Shown piece after piece: positions 24,049 to 34,500 of a stretch of DNA of 64,000 nt. The translations under genes were made by a program, and so were the position numbers. This stretch comes from Triops longicaudatus. Its lineage: Eukaryota; Arthropoda; Branchiopoda; Notostraca; Triopsidae. The notes beneath the pieces are model-generated. The model was not told the origin of the DNA. It searched no databases and worked only from the letters and a program-made list of their open reading frames with translations. Numbering within the stretch: the stretch's first letter is position 1; the number at the start of each line of letters is the position of its first letter. The stretch covers positions 1,116,001-1,180,000 of the forward strand of contig JAGQDJ010000633.1 in NCBI GenBank assembly GCA_022885665.1. The letters run 5' to 3'.

Positions 24049-26478
24049 TCAAAACGAGTCTTCGCTATTCAACACGCGTTCTGTAGCTAATTTGCGGAAA
24101 CGCTCAATAACAGCTTCAACGCTATGTTCTCCATGCACCTTGTTATCTCGTGTACGGACGTTCACGGTGCCTGAAGTCTGTTCTCGCTCACCGACCACTA
24201 AAATGAAATTATGCTGGCTAAGCTGAGCGTTACGGATTTTCTTGTTCATAGTATCGCCGGCGTCCGTATCTGCGCTCACGCGGAAGTTGGCAGCTACAAG
24301 GCGATCACGTACCTTAAAAATGGAACAGAATTAGTTGGAGTCCTAGATTGAAGGCACCTAACTTACTTGCTGGGCATACGTATCGAACATGGGTCCAACA
24401 GGGACGACTACACATTGGCGTGGAGACAACCAGAACGGCCATTTTCCTGCGTAGGATTCTGTCAAAATGGCAATCATGCGCTCGACAGATCCTAAGATTG
24501 CACGATGGATAATCACTGGGCGTGTTTTCTCTCCAGCTTCATTAATATAGTTCAAGTTAAAGCGGACGGGCAACTGGAAATCGAGCTGAATAGTAGCGCA
24601 CTGATGTTGTCGTTGAAGAGCATCTACATAGAAAAAAAAAAAATTATAAATAAATAAAAGCCAATTTTCACTTTTCACTCTTTGCCCTTGAACTCTAACT
24701 CACCCATGATGGTAATATCAATTTTGGGACCATAGAAAGCACCGTCACCGGGATTCAATTTCCAGGGTTGACCGAAATCATTCAAGCTGCTTTCTAACTG
24801 TTTTTCTGCCTCATTCCAGGTCTCGAGCTCTCCAAGGAATTTTTCAGGCCGAGTAGAAAGTTTCAGGTTGAACGTGAAGCCGAACACGCCATAAACATCT
24901 TGTAGGAATCCGAGAGCATTCTTCATTTCTGATCGAATTTGATCCATAGTACAGAAGATGTGAGCATCATCCTGTTGGAAACGACGGACACGGGTCAGGC
25001 CAGTCAGCGCTCCCGATAACTCGTTGCGGTGCAAAACACCAAAATCAGCCATCCTTAATGGCAATTCCCTCCAAGAACGCGGACGATGATCGAACATAAG
25101 ACTAATTAAATAATTCGTGAACTTCAATACCCCAAACTTCAATAGAGGAGCTTTTACCAGTGACCCGGGCAGTTCATAGGCTTGAGAGCAAAAATTTCTT
25201 TCTCTACATCGAAAGAGAACATGTTTTCAGCGTAATGTTGCCAATGACCCGAAGTCTGCCACAACTTGGCATTGTAGATGTTGGGGGTCACGACTTCTTG
25301 GAAGCCACGCTTGATATATTCTTCGCGAATGAAAGCTACTAATGTGTTATAAATGTGAGCTCCGTTAGGCAAGAAAAAGCAGGAACCAGGACTGAGTTCG
25401 TGGAAGAAGAACAGCTCTTGTTCCTGAAGGAAAAAATCGTTCAAGTATAACGCTTATTATCTTTTCTAAGAACAGTTTTACCTTGCCCAATTTCCTATGA
25501 TCCCGCTTGGCAGCCTCTTCCTGCAACCTTTGCCATTCCTTCAGTTGCTTGGTGTCAGGGAAGGAAATGCCGTAAATCCGCTGGAGCGATTCTGCGTCTT
25601 GTTTGCCTTCCCAGTAGGTAGCCGAGTTCTTCGTCAAAGCCAAGGCCTTGATTTTACCAGTGTTGCGAACATGGGGTCCACGGCACAAATCAATAAAAGG
25701 TCCGCAGCGGTAGGCTGTGGTGGTAGGTGTGTCCACTTTTTCGTTGAGGATGCGGACTTTGAAGGGGTTATAGGCGAACATTTTCAAAAGGTTTTCTTTG
25801 CTGATTTCCAGGCGCTCGAAAACTTGTTTCTCTTTCACAGCGCTTTTCATAATGGTTTCCAGGACAGGAAAATCGAAACCAGAAACTTGTTTATCCTCAA
25901 TGAACATATCGTAATAAAAGCCGCCATCAATGGGTGGGCCATAGCATAAGCAACCGCCGTAAACTCGTTCCATAGCTTCTCCGAGAACGTGTGCAGTGGA
26001 ATGCCAGAAAACCGCTTGGGCTACAAGTGGAATACGAACATTATCTTACGGTAAAAATAACACGTACTGCCTACCGTCTTCATCGTCAAACTTCAAGAGA
26101 TTGAGTGTGCATGACGACTCGAGCGGCCTGTCCAAATCCCAAACTTCGCCATTTACTTTAGCTACCACAACGCTGTCGGCTAAACCTTGGCTAATGCCTT
26201 GAGCGACTTTGTAAGGAGATGTACGCCAGGATTCGCCTTCGACAATTTTTCCGTCGGGCAGTGTAATCTGTATGGGCTCAGGAGTTTTGGCTGCTAAAGC
26301 TGCATCGGATTCGGCTTTCAGTTTATCCCACAGCTCAATTCGCTCCTAACGACAGCTTGCGTTACGAAATGCAAATTAGCAAAAAATTATATTAAAGTAC
26401 TTGGATGTAAGCCGGCCACGGCTTAAGTTCCGACACCGTGGACTTGGTTTCCTTATTTTTACCCTTGGAATCCGCCAT
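24049..26478 (-). CDS. TARS1: Threonyl-tRNA synthetase, cytosolic type
   Basis: Class II synthetase charging tRNA-Thr. Exons on the minus strand: 26478-26401, 26345-26075, 26020-25482, 25423-25158, 25101-24704, 24623-24367, 24312-24049; 690 residues (human 723). A short lysine-rich N-terminus is followed by a TGS domain (ITLPDGK, WDLDRPL), the editing/SAD domain with HSTAH and YRCGPFIDLCRGPHVR, and the catalytic core: HELSPGSCFFLP, motif 2 around RNELSGALTGLTRVRRFQQD, FYGPKIDI, and motif 3 RAILGSVERM. The anticodon-binding domain ends with GTVNVRTRDNKVHGE. The NCPGHC motif is restored only by splicing (TG|T). The ATG directly follows TTCCGTTACAG, which looks like a 3' splice site, so a 5'UTR intron or a spliced leader is possible. 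SDHAF4 starts 753 bp away in the opposite direction. Confidence 0.96.
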
Positions 26479-27231
26479 CTGTAACGGAAAATAGCACAAT
26501 GATTTCTAGTCCAAACAACCGAGCAACTAAGGGTAAAATGTAACGTGAGATCGCATATAAGTGTGAAGAAAAGAAACAAGGGCACGCAAAAACCGTATTG
26601 CCGGATATGATGCAACTTATAGATTTATAGAGTAATACAAGATCTACCCTGGTCGACCGTGGTCCTATGATGCAATTTTTCACTGTGAAATACAACTTTT
26701 TAACTGTGAAATACAATTTTTCAACTTTTCCTCTTCGTTTTTATGTAATTGTATGATTTAAATGGAAGCAAAGACGTCACCGGCCGCCGCCTGATGCTGC
26801 TGTAATACCGAAACTGCTCAGCTCTTGCTCTCTGGGGAATGCAATGCTTCGCAGCTGAGCACAAGGAGCAGGTCGGTCGAGAACCCCAAACCAAGCGAGT
26901 CAAGGTAATAAACATAGTGAGTACTAAGGCAAATTTAAAACTTAATTTCCTGCCTTTTTGTCTGAGGAAACTGAGACGTTGGCCACGCCGTCTGTCACCG
27001 CGGCAGTACTCACATCCGCCATACTTAAAACTGGACGATGTGCCGCAGTACACACAAATAAGCAGTACAGAGCGTTCGTTGGGCTTTTGCTACCTAGATG
27101 GCTCGTCCGTTCCTATTTTCTTCATTGAGTGGGTGTGGCTAGTCCACTGAGACCCGCCTTTTCATCTGTTTTGCTTTGCGGTGCATTTAATTTGATATGC
27201 CAATTCCGTCGCATGAGTGCAGGATAGAAGA
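26479..27231. promoter_or_regulatory. Shared upstream region of TARS1 and SDHAF4
   Basis: These 753 bp separate the divergent start codons of TARS1 (minus) and SDHAF4 (plus). The region must contain both 5'UTRs and core promoters. I could not point to a TATA box or initiator with confidence. An AATAC(A)ATTTTTCA-type motif is repeated near 26690-26720. The open frames here are not family-like. Confidence 0.5.
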
Positions 27232-27726
27232 ATGGCGATAACAGTGACGTATTCCGTGGCCCGTACTCTAATGCAACAATCCAAGCTTCAGATTAAGAAA
27301 AGTAAGGTATTTAACTCATCTTTTAATGGGATAGAAGTTAATTTTTATTATGTCAACGTAGGTTACTACCGACACGGCGCTGCTTATGTACGTGCTTACG
27401 TAAATTTGCCTGGCCTGAGGACCTTCGCAAGTGATCCTGCTGCAGGAAAGAAAGGAACTAGTGCTACCGAAGCTTCAAAGAAGCGAGGGAAAACACCCAT
27501 AGGTTTTCTGCTTAATTAACGTGAGATAGCATTTGCGATAACTTGGAATTTGTTAGGAAAGCTTGATGAACTCGAAGAAGGCAAACATCCTTACCAAGAA
27601 AAGGAACCTCTTCAGCCGTGGCCCGACGGTGTGAACCCACACACTGGTGAGATTGGAGGACCTCGGGGGCCCGAACCTACAAGGTACGGCGATTGGGAGA
27701 GGAAAGGTCGAGTGACCGATTTTTGA
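27232..27726 (+). CDS. SDHAF4: Succinate dehydrogenase assembly factor 4
   Basis: Small mitochondrial chaperone (Sdh8 / DUF1674 family) that binds flavinated SDHA and promotes complex II assembly. Exons 27232-27301, 27362-27502, 27557-27726; 126 residues. The diagnostic conserved tail is present: LEEGKHPYQEKEPLQPWPD, GEIGGPRGPEPTRYGDWERK and the terminal RVTDF. The N-terminal 40 residues are basic and free of acidic residues (ARTLMQQSKLQIKK), as expected of an import signal. Introns are 60 and 54 nt. The second uses an unusual GTTTTC donor, but reading through it would stop within six codons and break the conserved KTPIGKLDE segment, so splicing there is well supported. Confidence 0.93.
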
Positions 27727-28595
27727 GTTTTTAATTACACAAAAAGCATAGTGCCGCTGTAACGTAAGAACAGTTTATCTTAATGAGAATACATAAACAT
27801 TTTTGCTTTTCTTCATTTCGCTGTAGTTGGGATTCTTTTCGAAACCGCGTACATAGACTTAGCAAGCACGGGTCTGGGGGTAGGAGCACAGTATAAAATA
27901 GAGAAGTCAGTTGACGGTAACTTAATGCAAGTATTGGTCAGTTAGCGAACTTTTTTTTTTCCTTGACGAGTCTCAGAACGAACTCGAACCATATAAAGAT
28001 TAGTTATGAAGGCGTTTGTCCCATAGTTACACGAGAATCCTTTTACATGTCGCGAGGAATACGGGTACGATTGTAAGACTAGGAAACGGAAAGGAAACTA
28101 ACAGGAACGACCAATTAACTGGAAAAAGAAAGACAGAATCGAAGGAACGCAAAGTAAGAAGCTGCAAATCGTCCACGTCCGTCATGTAAGTCCAAGGCAG
28201 TTTGATAATAAAGACAAAAATGGCAGGCACTTGTTTATAGAATATATACGAGGCTTGTCTTTTGGTCGACAGCTTCCACTGCACTCTTTTTGCAAATAAA
28301 GTACGAATCATTAAAAACTATAATTAAACTCCACAAATCGAAAAACGGCTCTTCATAAACTTTTTTTCAACTAAAAAGATATTACTATTAAATTAGTGCA
28401 GCACACAAAATCAAACGAAACCTCTAACCCGCATATGTCTGTGACATCCTTTACCGAAGCATCGATAAACCCTGGCTAGTTGTTTTTCTGCCCTCGCGGT
28501 CCTTTTCTTGCTTATGTTCACAACCTCGATTAAATACTCCGTATCACTGAGAACTAAATGGACAGTCCAATTGTTCACTGGCTATGTCATCGTAC
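27727..28595. other. 3' region between convergent SDHAF4 and ATP8B
   Basis: Tail-to-tail interval of 869 bp containing both 3'UTRs. AATAAA occurs at 28207 on the plus strand, 480 bp after the SDHAF4 stop, which is rather far. No coding or RNA gene recognised. Confidence 0.5.
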
Positions 28596-31500
28596 TCATG
28601 CCAAAACTGTGTGGGGTAAATGGTCTTCATCTTTATATGCCGGGACTTGCAACGATTGTCTATCTGCATTGTATCGGCTCGAGCGGGATTCCTGCTCAGT
28701 GATGGGTGTCAGCTTCCCGCCTCGATTGTAGCCGTTACCCGAGTAGGCTGGTGACGAAGACGTGGCCGAGTTGGGGGTATAACTTAACGCTGTGACATCG
28801 TTGTTTCGTGTCTTTGAGCGCATAATTTTGCCGGATGTAATAAGCCGACCGAAGCCTTCTTGATGAGCGAACGCATAACCTGATCGTAAAGAGCGCCTGG
28901 AACGACGCGCGGACGGAGTACGGAGGAAATCTTGCGACTTGTGTGCCCTGATATAAGATTCACAGTAGTTTGTAAGTCCGAGTTCATCATATTATACCTG
29001 ATGACCGATAAACGCTGCTTGAGTCGAACACGGTCCGACAATGTGGGATGAACGTCCACGTAATAGAATCTGACAGCTAATACAGGAACAACCAGAATGA
29101 CGATCGTTAATGCCAGTGTAAACCAAAACGTTGCTTCGCTCATTGCCTACAGAAATTATTATTAGTTCCTGGAAATTTCAAATTGCTTGATATGCTTTAC
29201 TTTAGTAAGCGACCCAAGGTAGGATCCTCCGACGACGTAGTTATAGAAATACTGCAAACCGAAATAGAACACCAAGGATCCCCATATGGTTATGTGGTTA
29301 AATATGGTCCAATACGACGTATCAAGGGCGATCTGTAATACAACGAAAAAGAAATATTATATTTTACATTCTTTGACATTACGGGAAAATACGATGACAG
29401 CGCGGAAAAATAACTCACTTGCACTGTTACGACAATGACCAGAACCGTGGCAACGACACTTCCAATTAACATGTGATCAGACGTCGTATGACCTTGTGGT
29501 GACACAGCATCGAAGTAAGCCCCTAAAAATTAGCACACGACTGGCTATTAGTCTACATTTGCATATCGAAGTGGAAATACACGGTGCGGAAGTGACAGTA
29601 AGGAAACAAAATCAGAGTGAAAAGTGCGTATAACCCACCGTACGATACGAAGAACAGGACAGCTGACGTAAAACATCCGAAGGAGACGCTTTTGAAGAAC
29701 TCCTTTTTGTTAAACCAGAGGTTCAAGTGCCCAGGTGCGTATAACTTGACATATTTCAAACTGTTGGCATCATTGACATCCTGATCGAAGATACCTAATG
29801 CCAACACGGGCATTGAGGTATAGAACAGGTTGTACACGGAGATGAACATGGGATCGAAAACAGTCTGCGAACAGAAAAGGTGACCACAATAATCTTAAGG
29901 TGCGTGTGTCAGGCAAGCGAGCTCTATTAATACAAAATAAAAATTTCATCGACAGTAACCATAACAATTGACCTTTCCGTGATGCTTTGTTTCAACGTTT
30001 CTTTGTTGTGCGTCAGACGTGTTTTGTGCGTGAGCGGCAAAATGTCAGCTACGTTACATGAACAGTCATGCTGTACAAAAAGACTTCATAACGTGGTGGA
30101 AGATGTTGCCGAATGGAAATGTTGTATAGCCCCTTACCAAAAGGTACGAAAAAGACGACAAAGGCTGAGGCTATGCCGTGCAAAGCAGCTTGGCAGAAGG
30201 ATTTCTGGTCGAAGGAAACACCAAGCATACTCGGCGCGTATAGAGCCGGATAGCGACTAGACATCGCTGCAGAAACGTCTTGTTCGAAAATTCCCAAAGC
30301 CAAGACGGGCATTGACGTATAAAACAAATTGTAGCAAGAAATGGAGAATGGATCGAAGATTGTCTGCCAAGTACGCAAAAGCTATTACTCAGTCACAGCA
30401 ACACCGACAACACTATTGTTGCCATGTTATTTCTTTTCTTTAAGCAAACGAAAACGACTCCTAACGCTGATATCGCTTCACAAAACTCGCTTAACAAAGG
30501 TCAGTGTTGTCTGGAGGATAACAAAGAAAATATAGCTCACCTGGGCCGAGAAACCGCAAAAGAATGCAAACCAGAAGTGACACAACGTGAAGGCGAAGTT
30601 TTTGTAGAAGAAATACCGCAAAAACTTGGTCATTCTCAGGTAAGACCATCTTCCGTGTACTAGCAAGAGTCTCTCGAGGTAACGGAACTGGGCAATGCTG
30701 TAATCAGAGGCCAAAACTGCTTGCAAGCCTTCTTGACCGCTTATGCCTACGCCAATATGAGCCACTACGGAAAGAGAGAATATATTACAACGAAGAAGCG
30801 TACAAAAACTAAATAAATCTTACTTTTAATCATCGACACATCATTTGCACCATCCCCTATTGCAAGTGTTACCGCCTTTTTGTATTTCTTCACCAAATCT
30901 ACAACCATGGCTTTCTGAAGAGGTGTTACTCGACAGCATATAACAGATTTGCCTTAAAAGATAGTAAAAAGTATTGATTAACGTACCTGAAAACAAAGAT
31001 TACTCGTGAGGACTTACATTGTGAACCAACTTCTAAAAAGAGTTTCTCCATTTTGGGATGTAAGGCATGAACTAGCGAGTGGCCATTAATAACTAATGCA
31101 AAACCCTGGTTGCCTTCTTCTTCTGAAGTTTCCTGGTCTTCAGTGGGGCTCAAGCTGGAACCATATCCCGCGTCACTAATTGTTTCATTCCCAATGTCAT
31201 TAAACTGTGTTATAACCCTATGTTAAGTGGGATTACCTGATCGTAATTACACTAACTGTAGTGGTCGACGGTCTAAAGTTCCCACGTAAAGCTTCTCGAC
31301 ACTTTAATAACTGAAGCTCGACATCATCTGCTGTATGTCCGTCAACGATGAATATATCGGTCATTTCATCAGTTAGCAGCTGACACGAGTATCCGATGTT
31401 AATGGCAGTTTCTGCACATAATTCCAGAGAGAACACTGACAATCCTTGCCTTTCAAACTGCATAATCCCTTTACCTTGCTTATCCCCTGTCAAAACCCAA

Positions 31501-34500
31501 ATCTTGATGCCAGCCAGAGCCAAGTTCGCAATACACTGCGGTACTCCATCCTGTAGCTTGTCTTCGATCGCAGTAGCGCCTGGGAGCATAATCCACACAA
31601 TAGGTTTTAATATCAAGCGCACAGTTAAAGCTTACCAAGGAGGGTTAAGTCTTGCTCGATCTCTTCGTAAATAGCGTCTAATTTTCCTTCACGATTGTTC
31701 AGCGAAACGGAAGCCTCATGATGTCTCGCTTTCCAGTCTTCATAGTAATTTTCATCCAGGTCCCGTACTGCCAGACATAGCGTTCGCAAACCTTCACCAG
31801 CGAATTTCTGAAAGCAAAAGGTGTATTCAATAACTCAGAAATGTGACTTTCGTGTATTACATTAAGGTGTTCCTGTGTTTTGGCTTTGTTTTCCTCATCT
31901 CCGGGTCTTAGATGTTCATAGATGATCGAATCTGCTCCTTTGCAGTACAAGCGAATGTTCCCATTTCGCCTTAAAATGACGGACATTCTTTTGCGGACGT
32001 TATTAAAATCCAAAATACAAAGGAGCTCGTAAACTTCCGGATTGCCCATAACCTATGATACATTACGAACTCTATGAGTTGGAACGCTTAAAGCTGAGGA
32101 AAGAAAGGGTAACGCGAAGAAAGCAAGAAAGCTGAAGACAAATAGCCTGACTTACTTCGATAGTTATACTGTCTGGCGTTCTGGCTTTGAAAACAAACCC
32201 AAAGTTCCTGGCAGCTGACACTAAGGCTCCTTCATCCGGCGATTGCGCTTGGTACTCCAACTTGCCTAAAAGCCATAGTTTTCATGAATGTCGCATGACA
32301 AACTTTCTATTCTCTGTTGAAGATTTACCATTTTTTTCTTCCGGCATCACAGTGTGGCATAGAGCCAACAGTTTGAAAAATGCTTCTAAGTGAGAATCTC
32401 CTCTCTTGATAGCATCGATCAATGTTCTATCGTACCATTTAAAGGATGGTTCATGGTACGTATTATCTGACAAGTCTACCGTAGGCGTGTGCTAAAAATG
32501 TCGCATAGATAAAAAGCTTTTATGTTACCTTTACTAAAGAAAGAGAATTAGTGTTTCGAAAATTGTGTTACCCCGTTCACTTCAAGAGGCTCTCCAGATT
32601 TTTCATCGTATATGTCGCCATAAGAGTTTCCTCCTATGGAGCACTTGTTGAATGTCATAATATTCTAAAGGAAAAAAGTCACTTTAGCCGGGCGAGTTGC
32701 CAATATGTATGCATTTGGTACGAACCTGAGTTAATGTTCCTGTTTTGTCAGAAAAAATATACTCAATTTGACCCAGCTCCTCGTTAAGCGTGGTAGTTCT
32801 GGCTTTGGCAGGCGTTCCTGTTTTAGCATAGTACATCTCCTGGTCCCAATTAATAATAAAGCTTTGTGCAAGCCGAATAACTTCCACACTACGCAACAAG
32901 GTTTGAAATCAATGTCTGTCCAACGCTGACAAGCTTGATAAAATGCTCAATGTCTTTGCCAAAAAAACTTACCTAACATAGAGCGAGATAGGCACAACGG
33001 TATTAAGGACGATGGCGTAGGAAAAGAAAATGAGGAGTGCGATAACCGTTGCACCCGTAGCTGGGTCATTAGGTACTAAAGCGTCCCAGGGTAAATATAG
33101 CCGAAAATATTGGCCTGTGACTGTTTCCCATACGCCGCAAGCAATGGTACAAAAGAGGCACATGGACAGCAGGAAAAATACAATCTAAAGAAAAGAAAAT
33201 ATCAAGGGAGTCACAGAAATCTTTAACACTCTCGTTACGCAACATTCTGTGTAACAATATAAGGCAAAACTTACACCTAAGATGATGTAATTTAATAGCC
33301 GATCTATACTTGTGCGCTTGAATTTGGTTTTGCCAGAATTTTGCATCAGTTTGGTATCCCTGCCTGCAAAGATGACCACGCCAAAGCACCACTGGGTATT
33401 ACGCAAGATGCATCCTCGCAACAATATCTTGTCATTGTCTACTGCGTGTCTATAAATAGCACAAATATAAAAAAGTCGCTTGTCAGCGGGTAACAAGTCT
33501 TGGAAAACTGTGAGGCGTACTAGGTCCCGAAAGGAAAAATGGTACAAAATATATAAAATGCGTACTTTTTCCCATTGAGAGTTAGCGTTCCTTCAAATTT
33601 ATTCAGATGGTTATTGGGGGGCTCGCATACAATTTCCAAGTTTAACGCGCCAATTTGCGCACAATCCTGTCCCAGTTCTGCCGTTTCGGGCAAACATTGG
33701 CGGCACTTGAGATTAGTTTCCCTAACAAAAAATCATTAAATGCAGTGCAGTAACAGGGATGCCTAGCACAGCTAACCCATTTACGATCTTTCTCGATGCG
33801 TCACCCAAGTGCATGCGGACTTTGGGTAGTAATAAAAGGGCGGCTTCTTACCCGTCTAATTCTGCCGTTTCGATATAACACAGGCCATTCGGTTCTGACG
33901 TGGACAAAAGCAAGAGGTCAGCAGCTATGAACTGATCATTTTCCATACGGATAACGTCCCCAACTTGCACTTTGCTCCAGCGTTCTTCCACCAGTTTGCC
34001 ATTGCGGAGGACTAGCGACCGTCGATTGTTCACTTGGGAATCACTACGATGTCTTTGCTAGAGAGAAAAAAAAAGTTTGCTGAATAACGGTAAGGTAGAG
34101 ACACGAACTGGGTGTGGACTTACAAAGTCGTCGTAGGCGTCTTTCGCAGCTGTCAGTGCTAAGACACCGATTAAAGGGACCGCGGTGGTAACTGGTGTCA
34201 ACGAGGATATAACCGGGATGAGTTGCAGGACCAGGAGGCACAAAAAATAGAAGTTGGCCAAACGTTGGAATTGCTCAAATAAATTGAGCGGGAGGAACGT
34301 GAGCAGAGTGTATTTGGACGTCTTAATATAATTGTTCTAGAGATACAAAATGAAGGTTATTTATTAAAGGATTGACAACGTACAGAAACTCGGCAACTTA
34401 TTTTCTACCTTTCTTGGTAGATTTAACTAAGCTGCGCCTAGCAATACTTACTGAATAATTGAATTGCGCGTTAAAAACCGGGTCGTTGGCTCGGATCCGC

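Noticed and set aside
28784..28998. Frameshift near the C-terminus of ATP8B, because the long frame ends MSQR while the conserved GYAFAHQEGFG lies in another frame
   Set aside because: A regular 101-nt intron with donor AG|GTATAA and acceptor TTCCAG restores the frame and joins the basic linker to the conserved motif, so no mutation is needed.
29979..30260. Plus-strand frame opposite ATP8B alternative exon A
   Set aside because: Antisense shadow of a real exon whose minus-strand frame matches P4-ATPases.
31205..31257. A 19-nt intron (GTAATCCCACTTAACATAG) in the ATP8B gene
   Set aside because: It fits the frame, but a 46- or 52-nt intron with donor GTAATT or GTTAGT and acceptor ATAACACAG also fits, and its length matches the other introns. 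Ultra-short introns are not expected in animals.
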